This document shows positions 8,053 to 16,457 of a stretch of DNA of 21,861 bases, in pieces. Position numbers and translations under genes: made by a program. How positions within the stretch are numbered: the stretch's first letter is position 1; the number at the start of each line of letters is the position of its first letter. A model generated the notes under the pieces. It saw nothing but the letters and a program-made list of their open reading frames with translations, searched no databases and was not told the origin of the DNA. Source of the stretch: Gammaproteobacteria bacterium (lineage in GTDB: Bacteria; Pseudomonadota; Gammaproteobacteria; Arenicellales; Poriferihabitantaceae); contig JAHRAW010000113.1 of NCBI GenBank assembly GCA_020027415.1, positions 1-21,861 of the forward strand, given 5' to 3'.

Positions 8053-9330
8053 ATGTTGCATCCGCGACGATTGAAGCAGGATTTGGCGAACACGGTGGCG
8101 GCATTAAAAACCCGCAACTATCATTTGGATACTGAACGGTTCGCGGCTTTGGAACGCCGCCAACGAACCCAGCAAAGCGAAACCGAAGCCCTCCAAGCCG
8201 AGCGCAACCGCGCCTCCAAAGCAATCGGCATGGCCAAAGCAAAGCAGCAAGACCCTCAGGAACTGCTTGCCACGGTGGCTTCGTTGGGCGGCAAATTAAA
8301 AACCAGCCAAGCCGAATTCGCGGCGTTGCGCGCGGAGTTTCAACGCCTGCTGGACGACATCCCCAATGTGCCGCAGGCGAGTGTGCCGGTGGGGAAGGAT
8401 GAAACCGATAACCAAGAAATTCGGCGTTCAGGCAACCCGCGCCAATTTTCCTTCACCGCGTTGGATCATGTGGAATTGGGCAAGCGGTTGGCAATGATGG
8501 ATTATGAAACGGCAGCCAACCTCGCCGGCGCGCGCTTTGTGGTGTTGCATGGCGCGCTTGCCAGACTGCATCGCGCGTTGGCGCAGTTTATGTTGGACTT
8601 GCATATCCGCGAACATCACTATCAGGAAGTCAGCGTGCCGGTGTTAGTCAATCCCAGCACGCTTTATGCCACCGGACAACTCCCCAAATTCGCCGATGAT
8701 CAGTTTGCCACGCAGGATGAGCCGCCGTATTACTTGACCCCCACCGCCGAAGTGCCGCTGACTAATTTGGTGGCCGGGCGTATCATAGAGCCATCCCAAC
8801 TGCCGATACAAAAAGTCGCGCATACGCTCTGTTTTCGCCGTGAAGCCGGCTCGTATGGCAAGGATACGCGCGGCATGATTCGCCAACACCAGTTTGAGAA
8901 AGTGGAGTTGGTGCATATCGTCGCGCCGCAGCAATCCGCAGCCGCGTTGGAAATGTTAACCGCGCATGCGGAAGCGGTCTTGCAAAAATTAGAGTTGCCC
9001 TATCGCGTGCTGAGTTTATGCACCGGCGACCTAGGGTTCGCGGCGGCCAAAACGTATGATCTGGAAACTTGGATTCCGAGTCAGCAACGCTACCGCGAAA
9101 TTTCATCGTGCAGCAATTGCGAGGATTTTCAAGCGCGGCGCATGAAAGCCCGTTGGCGTGATCCGAATCAAAGCAAGCCGCAATTGCTGCATACCCTGAA
9201 TGGCTCCGGAGTGGCGGTCGGTCGCGCGTTGGTTGCGGTCATGGAAAACTACCAGAACGCGGACGGCAGTATTCGCGTGCCGAATGTGTTAGTGCCTTAT
9301 ATGGACGGCTGCGCCAAAATCAGCGCGTAG
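8053..9330 (+). CDS. serS: Seryl-tRNA synthetase
   Basis: 425 residues; charges tRNA-Ser (and tRNA-Sec where present) with serine. The start ATG is preceded by GAGG at an appropriate distance (8043-8046). The N-terminal about 110 residues form the antiparallel coiled-coil arm (many Glu/Gln/Arg heptads, QAERNRASKAIG). The class II core follows: motif 2 FRREAGSYGKDTRGMIRQHQ starting at residue 261, the REISSCSNCEDFQARRM segment that closes over the adenylate, and motif 3 (GSGVAVGRALVAVMENYQ, from about residue 384). Length is normal. It follows lolA by 68 bases; rarA, which sits between lolA and serS in E. coli and many relatives, is absent here. Confidence 0.96.
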   Translation: MLHPRRLKQDLANTVAALKTRNYHLDTERFAALERRQRTQQSETEALQAERNRASKAIGMAKAKQQDPQELLATVASLGGKLKTSQAEFAALRAEFQRLLDDIPNVPQASVPVGKDETDNQEIRRSGNPRQFSFTALDHVELGKRLAMMDYETAANLAGARFVVLHGALARLHRALAQFMLDLHIREHHYQEVSVPVLVNPSTLYATGQLPKFADDQFATQDEPPYYLTPTAEVPLTNLVAGRIIEPSQLPIQKVAHTLCFRREAGSYGKDTRGMIRQHQFEKVELVHIVAPQQSAAALEMLTAHAEAVLQKLELPYRVLSLCTGDLGFAAAKTYDLETWIPSQQRYREISSCSNCEDFQARRMKARWRDPNQSKPQLLHTLNGSGVAVGRALVAVMENYQNADGSIRVPNVLVPYMDGCAKISA

Positions 9331-9336
9331 TCGGTG

Positions 9337-9353
9337 TCGGTCGCCGATTTTTT
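9337..9353 (+). terminator. Possible intrinsic terminator after serS
   Basis: TCGG-TCG-CCGA (9337-9347) followed by six T. The stem is only four base pairs, so this is a weak candidate, but it lies 6 bases after the serS stop in the 37-base gap before the convergent tilS. Confidence 0.35.
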
Positions 9354-9367
9354 GGCGTTGCCCGCCG

Positions 9368-10789
9368 TTATATTGTCTCCGCGGCGGCGAAGCGGAGGTG
9401 GATGCCAGGTTGGTTGATTCGGCAGCAATAGGTTGCGCTGACGCCGACGCCATGCGCCCACGCAACTTCACCGTCCACCACCAACAACGGCAACGCGTTG
9501 CGTTCCCACGGCGGCACCGCGTGTTGCTGAAAGAGTTTTTTTAATTTACTACGATGCTTGCGCCCCGGCAGGATCATCCGCTCGCCGCCTTGACGCCAAA
9601 TGAATTGACTCGGCTTGCCGTGCAGCCGCCGCCAATCTAACAGATGAAGCGTGTCGGCTTGCGCGTGTTGCGCGTTGCGCTCGGTATGCAGCACTTCAAT
9701 GCGGATGCCGTTTTTTGCGAGTTCGCGCGGGCGTAAATCCCAAGCCAACGCTGCGTTTGTTACGGTTGTGGTGTTTGTTGGGTTGCTGACTTCATGCAAT
9801 CGCGTGGTTAAATACAAATGACCGGCGAAGCAACGCAAAGCGAATTGCTGCCAGTGGATGGCGGCGCATTTGCTCGGTTCGGCAAATACTTGCTGATATA
9901 GAGTCGCAAGTTGCCCTGCGGAAGGGGAGCGGCAGCCATGTTGGTGTAACCAGCGGCGAATCACGCGGATTGTCTGGAAGCGTGCGAGCGTTTGCAACGC
10001 GCTGATGGCAAGCGGCGGCGCCAGACAAAACACTCCCATTTTTTCAGGCGCTAAGCATTTTTGCAGCAGCGGTGCAGCGAGTTGATCAAGAAATTCAGCC
10101 GTCTCGCGACAGTGTTCGGCGCCGCTCGCCAACGAAAAAATGGCGCCGGACCAGCGTTTTTCCAGCATCGGAATGACCGAGTTTGCGAGGTAGTTACGGT
10201 CAAATTCATCGGCTTGATTGGCGGGGTCTTGCACCCATGTTAGTTGCCGATGGTTGGCATACTCAACCAACGCGGCGCGCGAAAAACGCAGCAGAGGGCG
10301 CACTACCTGCGTGGCTTTTGTCGCCGACAACAAGCGTTGCTGCGGGATACCCGCCAGCAAATCCACCCCGCCGCCGCGCAACAGGTTGAGCAACACCGTT
10401 TCGGCTTGGTCGTTTAGGTGGTGGGCGGTCAGTAACACCTGCTGCGGTTGCACTACTCGTTCAAACCATCGGTAACGGGTTTGCCGCGCCAACGCCTCCA
10501 GACTGACGCGCGGTTGCTTGCGCAGCGTTTGCCGTTCGCTGAGAAAACAAATTTGCAATTGTCGACAAACCGCTTCGCAGTGGCGCGCCCACTCGCCGGA
10601 TTGCGGCGCGATGCCATGGTCAAAATGCAACGCGGTTAACTTGAAATCAAGTTGTCGGCGCAACGCCGCCATCGCGTGCAACAAAACATGCGAGTCGCAA
10701 CCGCCGCTGTACGCCACCGCAAAATGAGTCCGGCGCGGTAGGTTGAGTTGGGAAAACAGGACTTGGTGGAGGGCGGCTGGGGTAAACAT
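9368..10789 (-). CDS. tilS: tRNA(Ile)-lysidine synthetase TilS
   Basis: 473 residues from the ATG at 10789; the open frame reaches 10858 but the extra residues (Arg/Ser/Pro-rich) do not look like protein. TilS attaches lysine to C34 of tRNA-Ile(CAU) so that it reads AUA codons. The PP-loop SGGCDS is at residues 28-33, followed by the N-type ATPase features LHFDHGIAP and LTAHHLNDQAETVLLNLLRG. The middle domain contains the RNYL-like NYLANSVIPML. The C-terminal TilS domain ends with KKLFQQHAVPPWERNALPLL and GEVAWAHGVG, so the protein is full-length. It is 74 bases downstream of accA on the same strand, an arrangement also known in Pseudomonas. Confidence 0.93.
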   Translation of the reverse strand: MFTPAALHQVLFSQLNLPRRTHFAVAYSGGCDSHVLLHAMAALRRQLDFKLTALHFDHGIAPQSGEWARHCEAVCRQLQICFLSERQTLRKQPRVSLEALARQTRYRWFERVVQPQQVLLTAHHLNDQAETVLLNLLRGGGVDLLAGIPQQRLLSATKATQVVRPLLRFSRAALVEYANHRQLTWVQDPANQADEFDRNYLANSVIPMLEKRWSGAIFSLASGAEHCRETAEFLDQLAAPLLQKCLAPEKMGVFCLAPPLAISALQTLARFQTIRVIRRWLHQHGCRSPSAGQLATLYQQVFAEPSKCAAIHWQQFALRCFAGHLYLTTRLHEVSNPTNTTTVTNAALAWDLRPRELAKNGIRIEVLHTERNAQHAQADTLHLLDWRRLHGKPSQFIWRQGGERMILPGRKHRSKLKKLFQQHAVPPWERNALPLLVVDGEVAWAHGVGVSATYCCRINQPGIHLRFAAAETI

Positions 10790-10863
10790 GCGGCAAACTT
10801 GAGAACCAAAGCGGGCGGGGCTGGAAGACCGCCGCCCGCCGTTGCAAGCGCGCGGCAAACGGA

Positions 10864-11820
10864 TTATTTGTGGATGTGGAAGCGACCGAAACCGGTCAAT
10901 TTCGCATAGCGGCGCGCTAACAAAGTGCTGGTATCCAACGCGGTAAGCGGCTTGAGGGCTGCCGACACCGCGGCTTTGACGCGCCCGGCTATCGCATCGT
11001 AATCACGGTGCGCGCCCCCCAAGGGCTCGGCGATCACTTCGTCAATCAACCCGTTACGGGATAATTCGGTCACGGTTACGCCTAACGCGGCGGCTGCTTC
11101 GGCCGCTTTGTCGGCGCTTTTCCATAAGATTGAGGCGCAGCCTTCCGGGGAAATCACCGAATAAATTGAGTATTGCAGCATCAGGAGTTTGTCGCAGACG
11201 CCAATGGCGAGCGCGCCGCCGGAGCCGCCTTCGCCGATGACCACCGCGACAATCGGGGTTTTCAGCGTGCTCATCACTTGCAACGACCTGGCGATGGCTT
11301 CGCTTTGCCCGCGCTCTTCGGCGCCCACTCCCGGATAGGCGCCGGGCGTATCAATCAAGGTGACCACCGGCAACTGAAAGCGTTCGGCGAGTTTCATCAC
11401 GCGCTGCGCCTTGCGATATCCTTCCGGTCTGGACATGCCAAAATTCCGCCGCGTACGCTCGCGCGTGTCACGACCTTTTTGCTGTCCGATGAGCGCCACT
11501 CGCTGTCCGTCCAACCAACCCAGCCCAGCCACCATAGCCGCATCGTCGGCATACATGCGATCGCCGTGGAGTTCCTGAAAACCAACCACCATTCGCTCAA
11601 TATAATCAAGCGTATAAGGGCGCAACGGGTGGCGCGCAATCTGGGTGATTTCCCAGGCATCCAGTTTGGCAAAAATCTCCCGAGTTAAGGCGCGGCTGCG
11701 GTTTCGCAGTTTGTCAATCTCAGCATCCAGATCCAGCTCCCGACTGCTGCTTACGCTTTCTAATTCGGTTATTTTTTCTTCCAGTTCAGCGATTGGTTTT
11801 TCAAATTCCAGATAGTTCAA
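10864..11820 (-). CDS. accA: Acetyl-CoA carboxylase carboxyltransferase subunit alpha
   Basis: 318 residues, the usual length. With AccD it transfers CO2 from carboxybiotin on AccB to acetyl-CoA, giving malonyl-CoA for fatty-acid synthesis. The start MNYLEFEKPIAELE is typical. The crotonase-fold core shows the RHPLRPYTLDYI segment (63-74), the QQKGRDTRERTRRNFGM stretch (113-129), the RPEGYRKAQRVMKLAE helix (131-146), TLIDTPGAYPGVGAEERGQ (154-172) and the oxyanion-hole glycine run GEGGSGGALAIG (196-207). It is followed by tilS on the same strand. A possible -10 lies about 35 bases upstream. Confidence 0.96.
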   Translation of the reverse strand: MNYLEFEKPIAELEEKITELESVSSSRELDLDAEIDKLRNRSRALTREIFAKLDAWEITQIARHPLRPYTLDYIERMVVGFQELHGDRMYADDAAMVAGLGWLDGQRVALIGQQKGRDTRERTRRNFGMSRPEGYRKAQRVMKLAERFQLPVVTLIDTPGAYPGVGAEERGQSEAIARSLQVMSTLKTPIVAVVIGEGGSGGALAIGVCDKLLMLQYSIYSVISPEGCASILWKSADKAAEAAAALGVTVTELSRNGLIDEVIAEPLGGAHRDYDAIAGRVKAAVSAALKPLTALDTSTLLARRYAKLTGFGRFHIHK

Positions 11821-11853
11821 GGTACGATTCGCCGCCGCGAGTTGTGAGCAGTT

Positions 11854-11859
11854 ATTGTA
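11854..11859 (-). promoter_or_regulatory. Candidate -10 element for accA
   Basis: Read on the minus strand this is TACAAT in the context CGGTTACAATAACTG, about 34 bases before the accA ATG. No good -35 is visible at 16-18 bases. Confidence 0.3.
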
Positions 11860-11946
11860 ACCGATTTCACGCCTAAAATTCGCCGCGAAAGAGGGCGGGC
11901 GGGAGCGGGGTAGGGGCGTTGCGCGCCGACTTAGGAACTCAGAGAC

Positions 11947-12447
11947 TTATGAAGCGAGCAAATCCAGCAGTCCGGCAAGCGCGCGGGCAAGACTTTGTTG
12001 GCGCACGGCATGGCGGTCGCCGACAAAATGCACCTGAGTGGCGACGCTGTTGCGCGCTCGCGCCGCCCACGCAAAGCACACCGTGCCGACCGGTTTTTCC
12101 GCGCTGCCGCCATCCGGCCCCGCCACCCCGGTTACGGCGATGCAGCAATCCGCCCGGCTATAACGCAGACCGCCTTCGGCCATCGCGCGCGCTGTTTCTA
12201 CGCTGACCGCGCCGTGATTTTGTAGCAACGCGGGTTGCACGCCGAGCATCTCTATTTTGGCGTCGTTGCTGTAAGTTACGAAGCCGCGCTCAAACCAGCG
12301 GGAACTGCCGGCGATGGCGGTGAGTTGTTGCGCAATTCCGCCGCCGGTGCATGATTCCACGGTGGCTACCCGCTGCTTCAAATGCAGTAATCGCTCGCCA
12401 AGTTCGGTCGCCAAAGTGGTCCGGGCGTGTTCGCTGGGGACGGGCAT
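11947..12447 (-). CDS. pncC: Nicotinamide-nucleotide amidohydrolase PncC (CinA C-terminal domain family)
   Basis: 166 residues from the ATG at 12447, matching the stand-alone PncC length. Upstream extension of the frame would run through the end of the protease gene and is rejected. PncC deamidates nicotinamide mononucleotide, made by the NAD-dependent DNA ligase, back to nicotinate mononucleotide for NAD synthesis. Visible features are the catalytic ESCTGG motif at 31-36 (Ser32), GFVTYSNDAK (56-64), and the AVTGVAGPDGG...KPVGTV loop at 104-123. In many proteobacteria this gene precedes recA; here recA does not follow, and pncC sits 10 bases downstream of a pitrilysin gene, probably on its transcript. 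Confidence 0.9.
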   Translation of the reverse strand: MPVPSEHARTTLATELGERLLHLKQRVATVESCTGGGIAQQLTAIAGSSRWFERGFVTYSNDAKIEMLGVQPALLQNHGAVSVETARAMAEGGLRYSRADCCIAVTGVAGPDGGSAEKPVGTVCFAWAARARNSVATQVHFVGDRHAVRQQSLARALAGLLDLLAS

Positions 12448-12457
12448 GCCGGTCAAT

Positions 12458-15346
12458 CTAATCAGCCGGGAAAAATGAATGCGCGCGGTTGCGGAATTGC
12501 GCCAAACTGCGTATCCGCGTGTACGGTTTGGCGTGGTTTGGTTGGTCGGCAGTGGGTAGGCGTTGGCTCGGCGCTTGCACCAACAATTTGCGCGCTTGCC
12601 GCTGGATGATTTGCTGGAAATAGGCGCGCATATCGTCTCGGTCAAGGCGTTCAATCGCCGCGCTGAGCCGGGCGCGCGCATCAAATTTGAATTTGCGCGC
12701 ATCAATTTCCCGCCAATAGCGATTGGTGCGCTCGCTCAGGTTCGGGTCGCGCGTCAGAATGCGCGCTAACAAACCTTGTTTAATCTCCGTAAACGCGCGT
12801 TCATCCATGCGCGCAAGAATTGCGCCGAATTCATCCACAAACTGGTTGATGAGGCGATTGATCTGCGACGGCGTGTGGGTTGGGCTTTGCACCGAAAACA
12901 ACAACCCCGGCGCATCTAAGATATTCAGTTGCGCGGCATACACTAAATAGCCGACTTGATTGGTGGTGCGCAAGTTGAAAAAAAACGGCGACTCCAACAG
13001 CCGCGCCAACAACGACATTTTCGCCATTTCAAAATCACTCTTGCCGCGCCCTTGAAAGTAAACCGCCACCGCTGAATCGTCGTGCGCCACCTCCAGGCTT
13101 CGCAAATAGGGGCGTTGCGCGGGCAACATTCTGAGCGCAGCCGGCGACACTTTCTCCAGCCACTGCGCGTCGGCAAACGCCGCTTTCAGCAACGCATTCA
13201 GCTGCACCGCTTGCGCGCGCGTCACATCGCCATGCGATAAAGTTGTGATATTGACTTTTGCCAGCAGCCGCGCCGCGTGCGTGCGCAGATCATGAAGGTC
13301 AATTTTTTCCAGTTCAGCGAGCCGTTCTGCTTCGCTCCAATAGGGATGCAACAGCAAACGATAAATCTCATGCACGCTCTGCCGCGACGGCGATTGCAAA
13401 GCGACATTATTCAATTCCCGTTTTAACTCGGCTTTGCGTAGCGCGAATTGGTCCGCCGCCAAACGCGGCGCAAGCAACCCCGCCAACACCGTTTTCAGCA
13501 GTTTAGATTGTTTGTCTGCATAGCCGTGTATGCGCACTGACAGCCCGCGGTGATGCCGATATAGGCTGTAGTTGAGCCCAGCGAGGCGCGCCGCATAAGT
13601 GCCCGGGTTAAGTTGCTGATTGACCATGCGCACAAGCAATTCGGTAAGCACCAAGTTGCGCGCGCTGTTGTTTGCCAGCGGGGTTTTGATGTTGAAATAA
13701 AAAGCCGCCCGCGGCGCGCCGAATTGCAGGTCGCCGCGATACCATGCTTCAAAGCCTGGCTCAGTCACCAAGCGTTGCGGGATGTCGGAAGTTTCTCCAA
13801 GTTCTTGTAAAGCCAAACGCTGCGCGATAAATGGGTTGGGCGGCGGGTTTACTAAGCGCGCATCTTGCCCCGGGCGGCTCCACAGTTGCATGGTGCTCGG
13901 CGCGATTGGCTGCCGGTCAAACTCAACCTCATAGAAGGGGGTTTTATTTTGTGCAGCGGTGGCTCGGTTTGGCTCGGTTTGGCGCGGCTTGGCGACTACT
14001 TGCAAAAAGACATTGTCAGGGCGCAATTCGGCGAGTAGGTTGTGAATCAGCGCCGGGCGGTATTGCTCCATCATAAAAGGTCCCCGCAAGACATCTGCGC
14101 GCGGATACCGATGCAAATTCGCCGCCAACGCCCGCACCGTAGTGCCGGCGGCGCGCTGTTCGGCGAAACGAAAAGCGATCGCGGCAAGTTGGCGTTGCTC
14201 TTGATAGCGCCATGCTTCAACGCCTTGCTCTTTAATGAGTTGGATATACTGAAACAAGAGTAAGCCGATTTCATCAAGGTGCTGCAAGCCGACTGCGGTG
14301 AGTTGAATGGATACCTCAAAGGTGCCTTGGATTTTGTCCATATAACCGGCGCCGGCGCTCAAGTCCTCGGCCCAACCGAGCGCATCCAACACCGCAAACA
14401 ACGAACCTTCGCCTTCATGTCCCACCAAGTTGGCGACATAGCGGAGTGGCTTGCTGCGATAGTGGGCTTCGTTGGCGGCGATTGGAAATAGGAAAGAGAC
14501 CGACAACCTTTCCTGCTGCGGCGTTAGGTTGAGTCGCGAGGCAACCAGTTGTGGATTTAGATACTTTTGTTTGAACAATGGAACTTCGGCTTGGCGCGCG
14601 GGAATTTCAGCGAATAACCGCGTTACCCATTGTTCAAGTTGGTCAAGCGATTCTTTGCCTAACACCGTCAAGGTCATGAGTTCCGCCGAGTAGTGGCGAT
14701 GGTAGAACTCAATTAGTTTTTGCCGTGCGCCGCCGTCATCGCGGTCGCGCAAAGTATGCGCGGAGCCAACCGCGAACCGCGAACTCGGATGCGCCGGGGT
14801 GATGATGGCTCGGCGCGCCGCCCACAAGCGGCGACTTTCATCCTTGCGGCGGGCTTGGTATTCGGAATGCACCACCGCCCGTTCGCGCTGCACAAAGGTT
14901 TCATCAAAAGTAGGGGCGATGAAAAACCACGCAAAGCGGTCTAACGCGGGCAGCAAATAATCGGCGCTGATAGCAAAATAATAGTTGGTATGCGAAAGCG
15001 AAGTGTAGGCGTTGTTGGCGCCGCCATGCGCTTCAATAAAATTTCGGTATTGGTCCGCGGCTGGGTATTTCTGATTGCCGAGGAACAGCATATGCTCAAG
15101 CAAATGGGCGAGCCCTTGCCATTCGTTCGGGTCGCTGCCGCTGCCGACATGCACATCCAACGAAGCCGCCGCTTGATCGGTTTGCGGGTCGGATACCAAC
15201 AATACCTTCAAGCCGTTTTCTAATACCAGCGCGCGGTAGTCTTTATGATCAGTGCCGCTTTTGATGATGGTGGAGGCATCGGCAAACGCCGTCGGCAACG
15301 CCAATATCCAGGTCGCTATCAGCAAGGCGCAAGTTTTTTTAATCAT
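12458..15346 (-). CDS. Periplasmic M16 zinc protease, pitrilysin (protease III) family
   Basis: 962 residues, the same length as E. coli pitrilysin. A signal peptide (residues 1-22, ending TAFA) predicts a periplasmic enzyme that degrades small peptides. The inverted zinc motif HLLEH is at residues 81-85 (His81, His85 ligands, Glu84 catalytic base), and the third ligand is Glu162 in VVHSEYQ, exactly 77 residues after His85 as in pitrilysin. GGANNAYTS (108-116) is the conserved substrate-binding loop. Later domains (about 200-960) resemble the M16 second and C-terminal catalytically inactive half, including the R/Y segment near LRTTNQVGYLVYA. Relatives include PtrA and insulysin; I do not give the symbol ptrA because recC and recB are not adjacent. 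The next gene on this strand is pncC. Confidence 0.9.
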   Translation of the reverse strand: MIKKTCALLIATWILALPTAFADASTIIKSGTDHKDYRALVLENGLKVLLVSDPQTDQAAASLDVHVGSGSDPNEWQGLAHLLEHMLFLGNQKYPAADQYRNFIEAHGGANNAYTSLSHTNYYFAISADYLLPALDRFAWFFIAPTFDETFVQRERAVVHSEYQARRKDESRRLWAARRAIITPAHPSSRFAVGSAHTLRDRDDGGARQKLIEFYHRHYSAELMTLTVLGKESLDQLEQWVTRLFAEIPARQAEVPLFKQKYLNPQLVASRLNLTPQQERLSVSFLFPIAANEAHYRSKPLRYVANLVGHEGEGSLFAVLDALGWAEDLSAGAGYMDKIQGTFEVSIQLTAVGLQHLDEIGLLLFQYIQLIKEQGVEAWRYQEQRQLAAIAFRFAEQRAAGTTVRALAANLHRYPRADVLRGPFMMEQYRPALIHNLLAELRPDNVFLQVVAKPRQTEPNRATAAQNKTPFYEVEFDRQPIAPSTMQLWSRPGQDARLVNPPPNPFIAQRLALQELGETSDIPQRLVTEPGFEAWYRGDLQFGAPRAAFYFNIKTPLANNSARNLVLTELLVRMVNQQLNPGTYAARLAGLNYSLYRHHRGLSVRIHGYADKQSKLLKTVLAGLLAPRLAADQFALRKAELKRELNNVALQSPSRQSVHEIYRLLLHPYWSEAERLAELEKIDLHDLRTHAARLLAKVNITTLSHGDVTRAQAVQLNALLKAAFADAQWLEKVSPAALRMLPAQRPYLRSLEVAHDDSAVAVYFQGRGKSDFEMAKMSLLARLLESPFFFNLRTTNQVGYLVYAAQLNILDAPGLLFSVQSPTHTPSQINRLINQFVDEFGAILARMDERAFTEIKQGLLARILTRDPNLSERTNRYWREIDARKFKFDARARLSAAIERLDRDDMRAYFQQIIQRQARKLLVQAPSQRLPTADQPNHAKPYTRIRSLAQFRNRAHSFFPAD

Positions 15347-15503
15347 TTTTCAGCGCGCGCATCTTTAATTCGGGTGTTATCATAAACAAGGCCTGCCCAG
15401 CATAACACATCACTGCCCGAGCGATTTGGCTTGAGGTGTAGTTTGAGTTAGGCTTAAACGCGTTCGCAACGGGTTGTAGCGAGTCTTCGCGCCAACCATT
15501 CTA

Positions 15504-15512
15504 TGCTATACT
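15504..15512 (+). promoter_or_regulatory. Extended -10 promoter for the GST-family gene
   Basis: TGCTATACT, which matches TG-N-TATAAT at 8 of 8 informative positions except one. It lies 31 bases before the ATG. There is no clear -35, as is common for extended -10 promoters. Confidence 0.5.
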
Positions 15513-15542
15513 CACAACATTTCTTCCCATGAGGATTTGTTC

Positions 15543-16100
15543 ATGAAACTTTACGGCAGTTACACTTCTCCTTTCGTGCGTCATTGTCGCGTGGCTTTGG
15601 CGCAAGAGGGCTTTGATTTTGAGTTTGTGGAAGCGGACTCTGCGCTGAGCGCCGAGCGTTCGCCCACCAGCAAGGTGCCATTCTTCTCCGAGGGCGCGGT
15701 GCAGTTAACCGATTCAAGTTCCATCCTAAAATACCTTCGCGAAAAAGCCGGACGCGTTTTTCTCGCCGACATTGATGATTACGAAAATTTCACAATGGTC
15801 AACACCACCTTGGACAGCGCAATCAACCTGTTCCTGTTAGAAAACGAAGGCTTTGGAGCCGAACAAATTAACTACCTCGCTCGCCAGAAAGCTCGGATCA
15901 CCAGCGGACTCAAGGCGCTTAATGAGCGCCTTACGCCGGACCATAGCATGGAGCAAGACGGCGCCTTGCGTTGTGCTTGTTTTTTGGACTGGGGGCTGTT
16001 TCGCCAACGCATTCGCTTGGATGGATTGCGCAATCTGGATGGGTTGCTGGCGAACGCCAAGCAAGTTGACGCCTTCGCCGCCACTGCACCGCCGCGTTAA
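15543..16100 (+). CDS. Glutathione S-transferase family protein
   Basis: 185 residues from the ATG at 15543, chosen because a GAGG ribosome-binding site lies 8 bases upstream (15531-15534); a TTG two codons earlier is less likely. The N-terminal thioredoxin-like domain starts MKLYGSYTSPFVRHCRVAL, with KVPFF at 44-48 containing the cis-Pro46, and the glutathione gamma-glutamyl binding motif DSSSILKYL (57-65). The C-terminal part (about 80-185) is helical but short for a GST (usually 200-220 residues in total). This branch includes small bacterial GSTs of unknown substrate; SspA was considered but its characteristic RNA-polymerase-binding features are not evident. Substrate and role are not predictable from sequence. 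The gene stands alone between the protease and the tRNA genes. Confidence 0.8.
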   Translation: MKLYGSYTSPFVRHCRVALAQEGFDFEFVEADSALSAERSPTSKVPFFSEGAVQLTDSSSILKYLREKAGRVFLADIDDYENFTMVNTTLDSAINLFLLENEGFGAEQINYLARQKARITSGLKALNERLTPDHSMEQDGALRCACFLDWGLFRQRIRLDGLRNLDGLLANAKQVDAFAATAPPR

Positions 16101-16156
16101 GCAGTCGCAATTACGCGCTACCAAAGCATCGTTTGCGCGCGCCAGCAACTGCCAAC

Positions 16157-16187
16157 AAGAAGGCACAAGAAGGCAACAAAGAAGGCA
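16157..16187. repeat. Short tandem repeat, three copies of AAGAAGGCA
   Basis: Copies at 16157-16165, 16167-16175 and 16179-16187 (period 10 then 12), followed by AACAAAAA. On the minus strand this gives a pyrimidine-rich tract immediately after the CCA end of tRNA-Glu, preceded by five T, so it may be part of the tRNA 3' trailer. Confidence 0.6.
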
Positions 16188-16194
16188 ACAAAAA

Positions 16195-16271
16195 TGGCGT
16201 CCCCAAGGGGATTCGAACCCCTGTTGCCGCCGTGAAAGGGCGGTGTCCTAGGCCGACTAGACGATGGGGAC
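16195..16271 (-). tRNA. tRNA-Glu (anticodon TTC)
   Basis: The minus strand folds as a complete cloverleaf: acceptor GTCCCCA paired with TGGGGAC, anticodon stem CCGCC/GGCGG with loop CTTTCAC (anticodon TTC), T arm AGGGG-TTCGAAT-CCCCT, discriminator G and an encoded CCA at 16195-16197. The transcript then runs into TTTTT. It lies 67 bases downstream of tRNA-Ala and is probably cotranscribed with it. Confidence 0.97.
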
Positions 16272-16338
16272 TAGGGTGGTTATCAAGCGATCTACTAAGG
16301 CGAACTGCTAAGCACGGCTACGCGGCTTGCTTGATAAC

Positions 16339-16414
16339 TGGTGGAGCCAGGCGGGATCGAACCGCCGACCTCAACACTGCCAGTGTTGCGCTCTCCCAGC
16401 TGAGCTATGGCCCC
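16339..16414 (-). tRNA. tRNA-Ala (anticodon GGC)
   Basis: Minus-strand cloverleaf: acceptor GGGGCCA pairs with TGGCTCC and includes the G3:U70 wobble pair that identifies alanine tRNAs. The anticodon stem CAACA/TGTTG encloses CTGGCAG (anticodon GGC). The T arm carries TTCGATC, and CCA is encoded at 16339-16341. Confidence 0.97.
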
Positions 16415-16428
16415 TCAAATCGGGCGTA

Positions 16429-16457
16429 ATATTACAATTAGAAGGGCTGCTTTGCAA
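16429..16457 (-). promoter_or_regulatory. Sigma70 promoter of the tRNA-Ala/tRNA-Glu operon
   Basis: On the minus strand, TTGCAA (-35, 16452-16457), a 17-base spacer, then TAATAT (-10, 16429-16434), preceded by TG. The bases after the -10 include a GC-rich stretch (CGCCCG), the discriminator type associated with stringent control of stable RNA. The tRNA-Ala 5' end is 15 bases beyond the -10. Confidence 0.75.

Noticed and set aside
8021..8074. 17-codon ATG frame overlapping the serS start, a possible leader peptide
   Set aside because: It overlaps serS out of frame, has no runs of serine codons and no attenuator hairpin, so nothing supports a leader function.
12448..12705. N-terminal extension of pncC into the pitrilysin gene
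   Set aside because: The extra residues have low-quality composition and the gene has a normal-length PncC from the ATG at 12447.
15543..16100. Identification as stringent starvation protein SspA
   Set aside because: It shares the GST fold but lacks the ClpXP-adapter partner sspB nearby, and its C-terminal domain is short; a generic GST call is safer.
16133..16429. Open frame on the plus strand across both tRNA genes, giving GIRTP and GARRDRTADL-like residues
   Set aside because: This is the familiar artefact of translating the antisense of tRNA-Glu and tRNA-Ala; both tRNAs are well supported on the minus strand.
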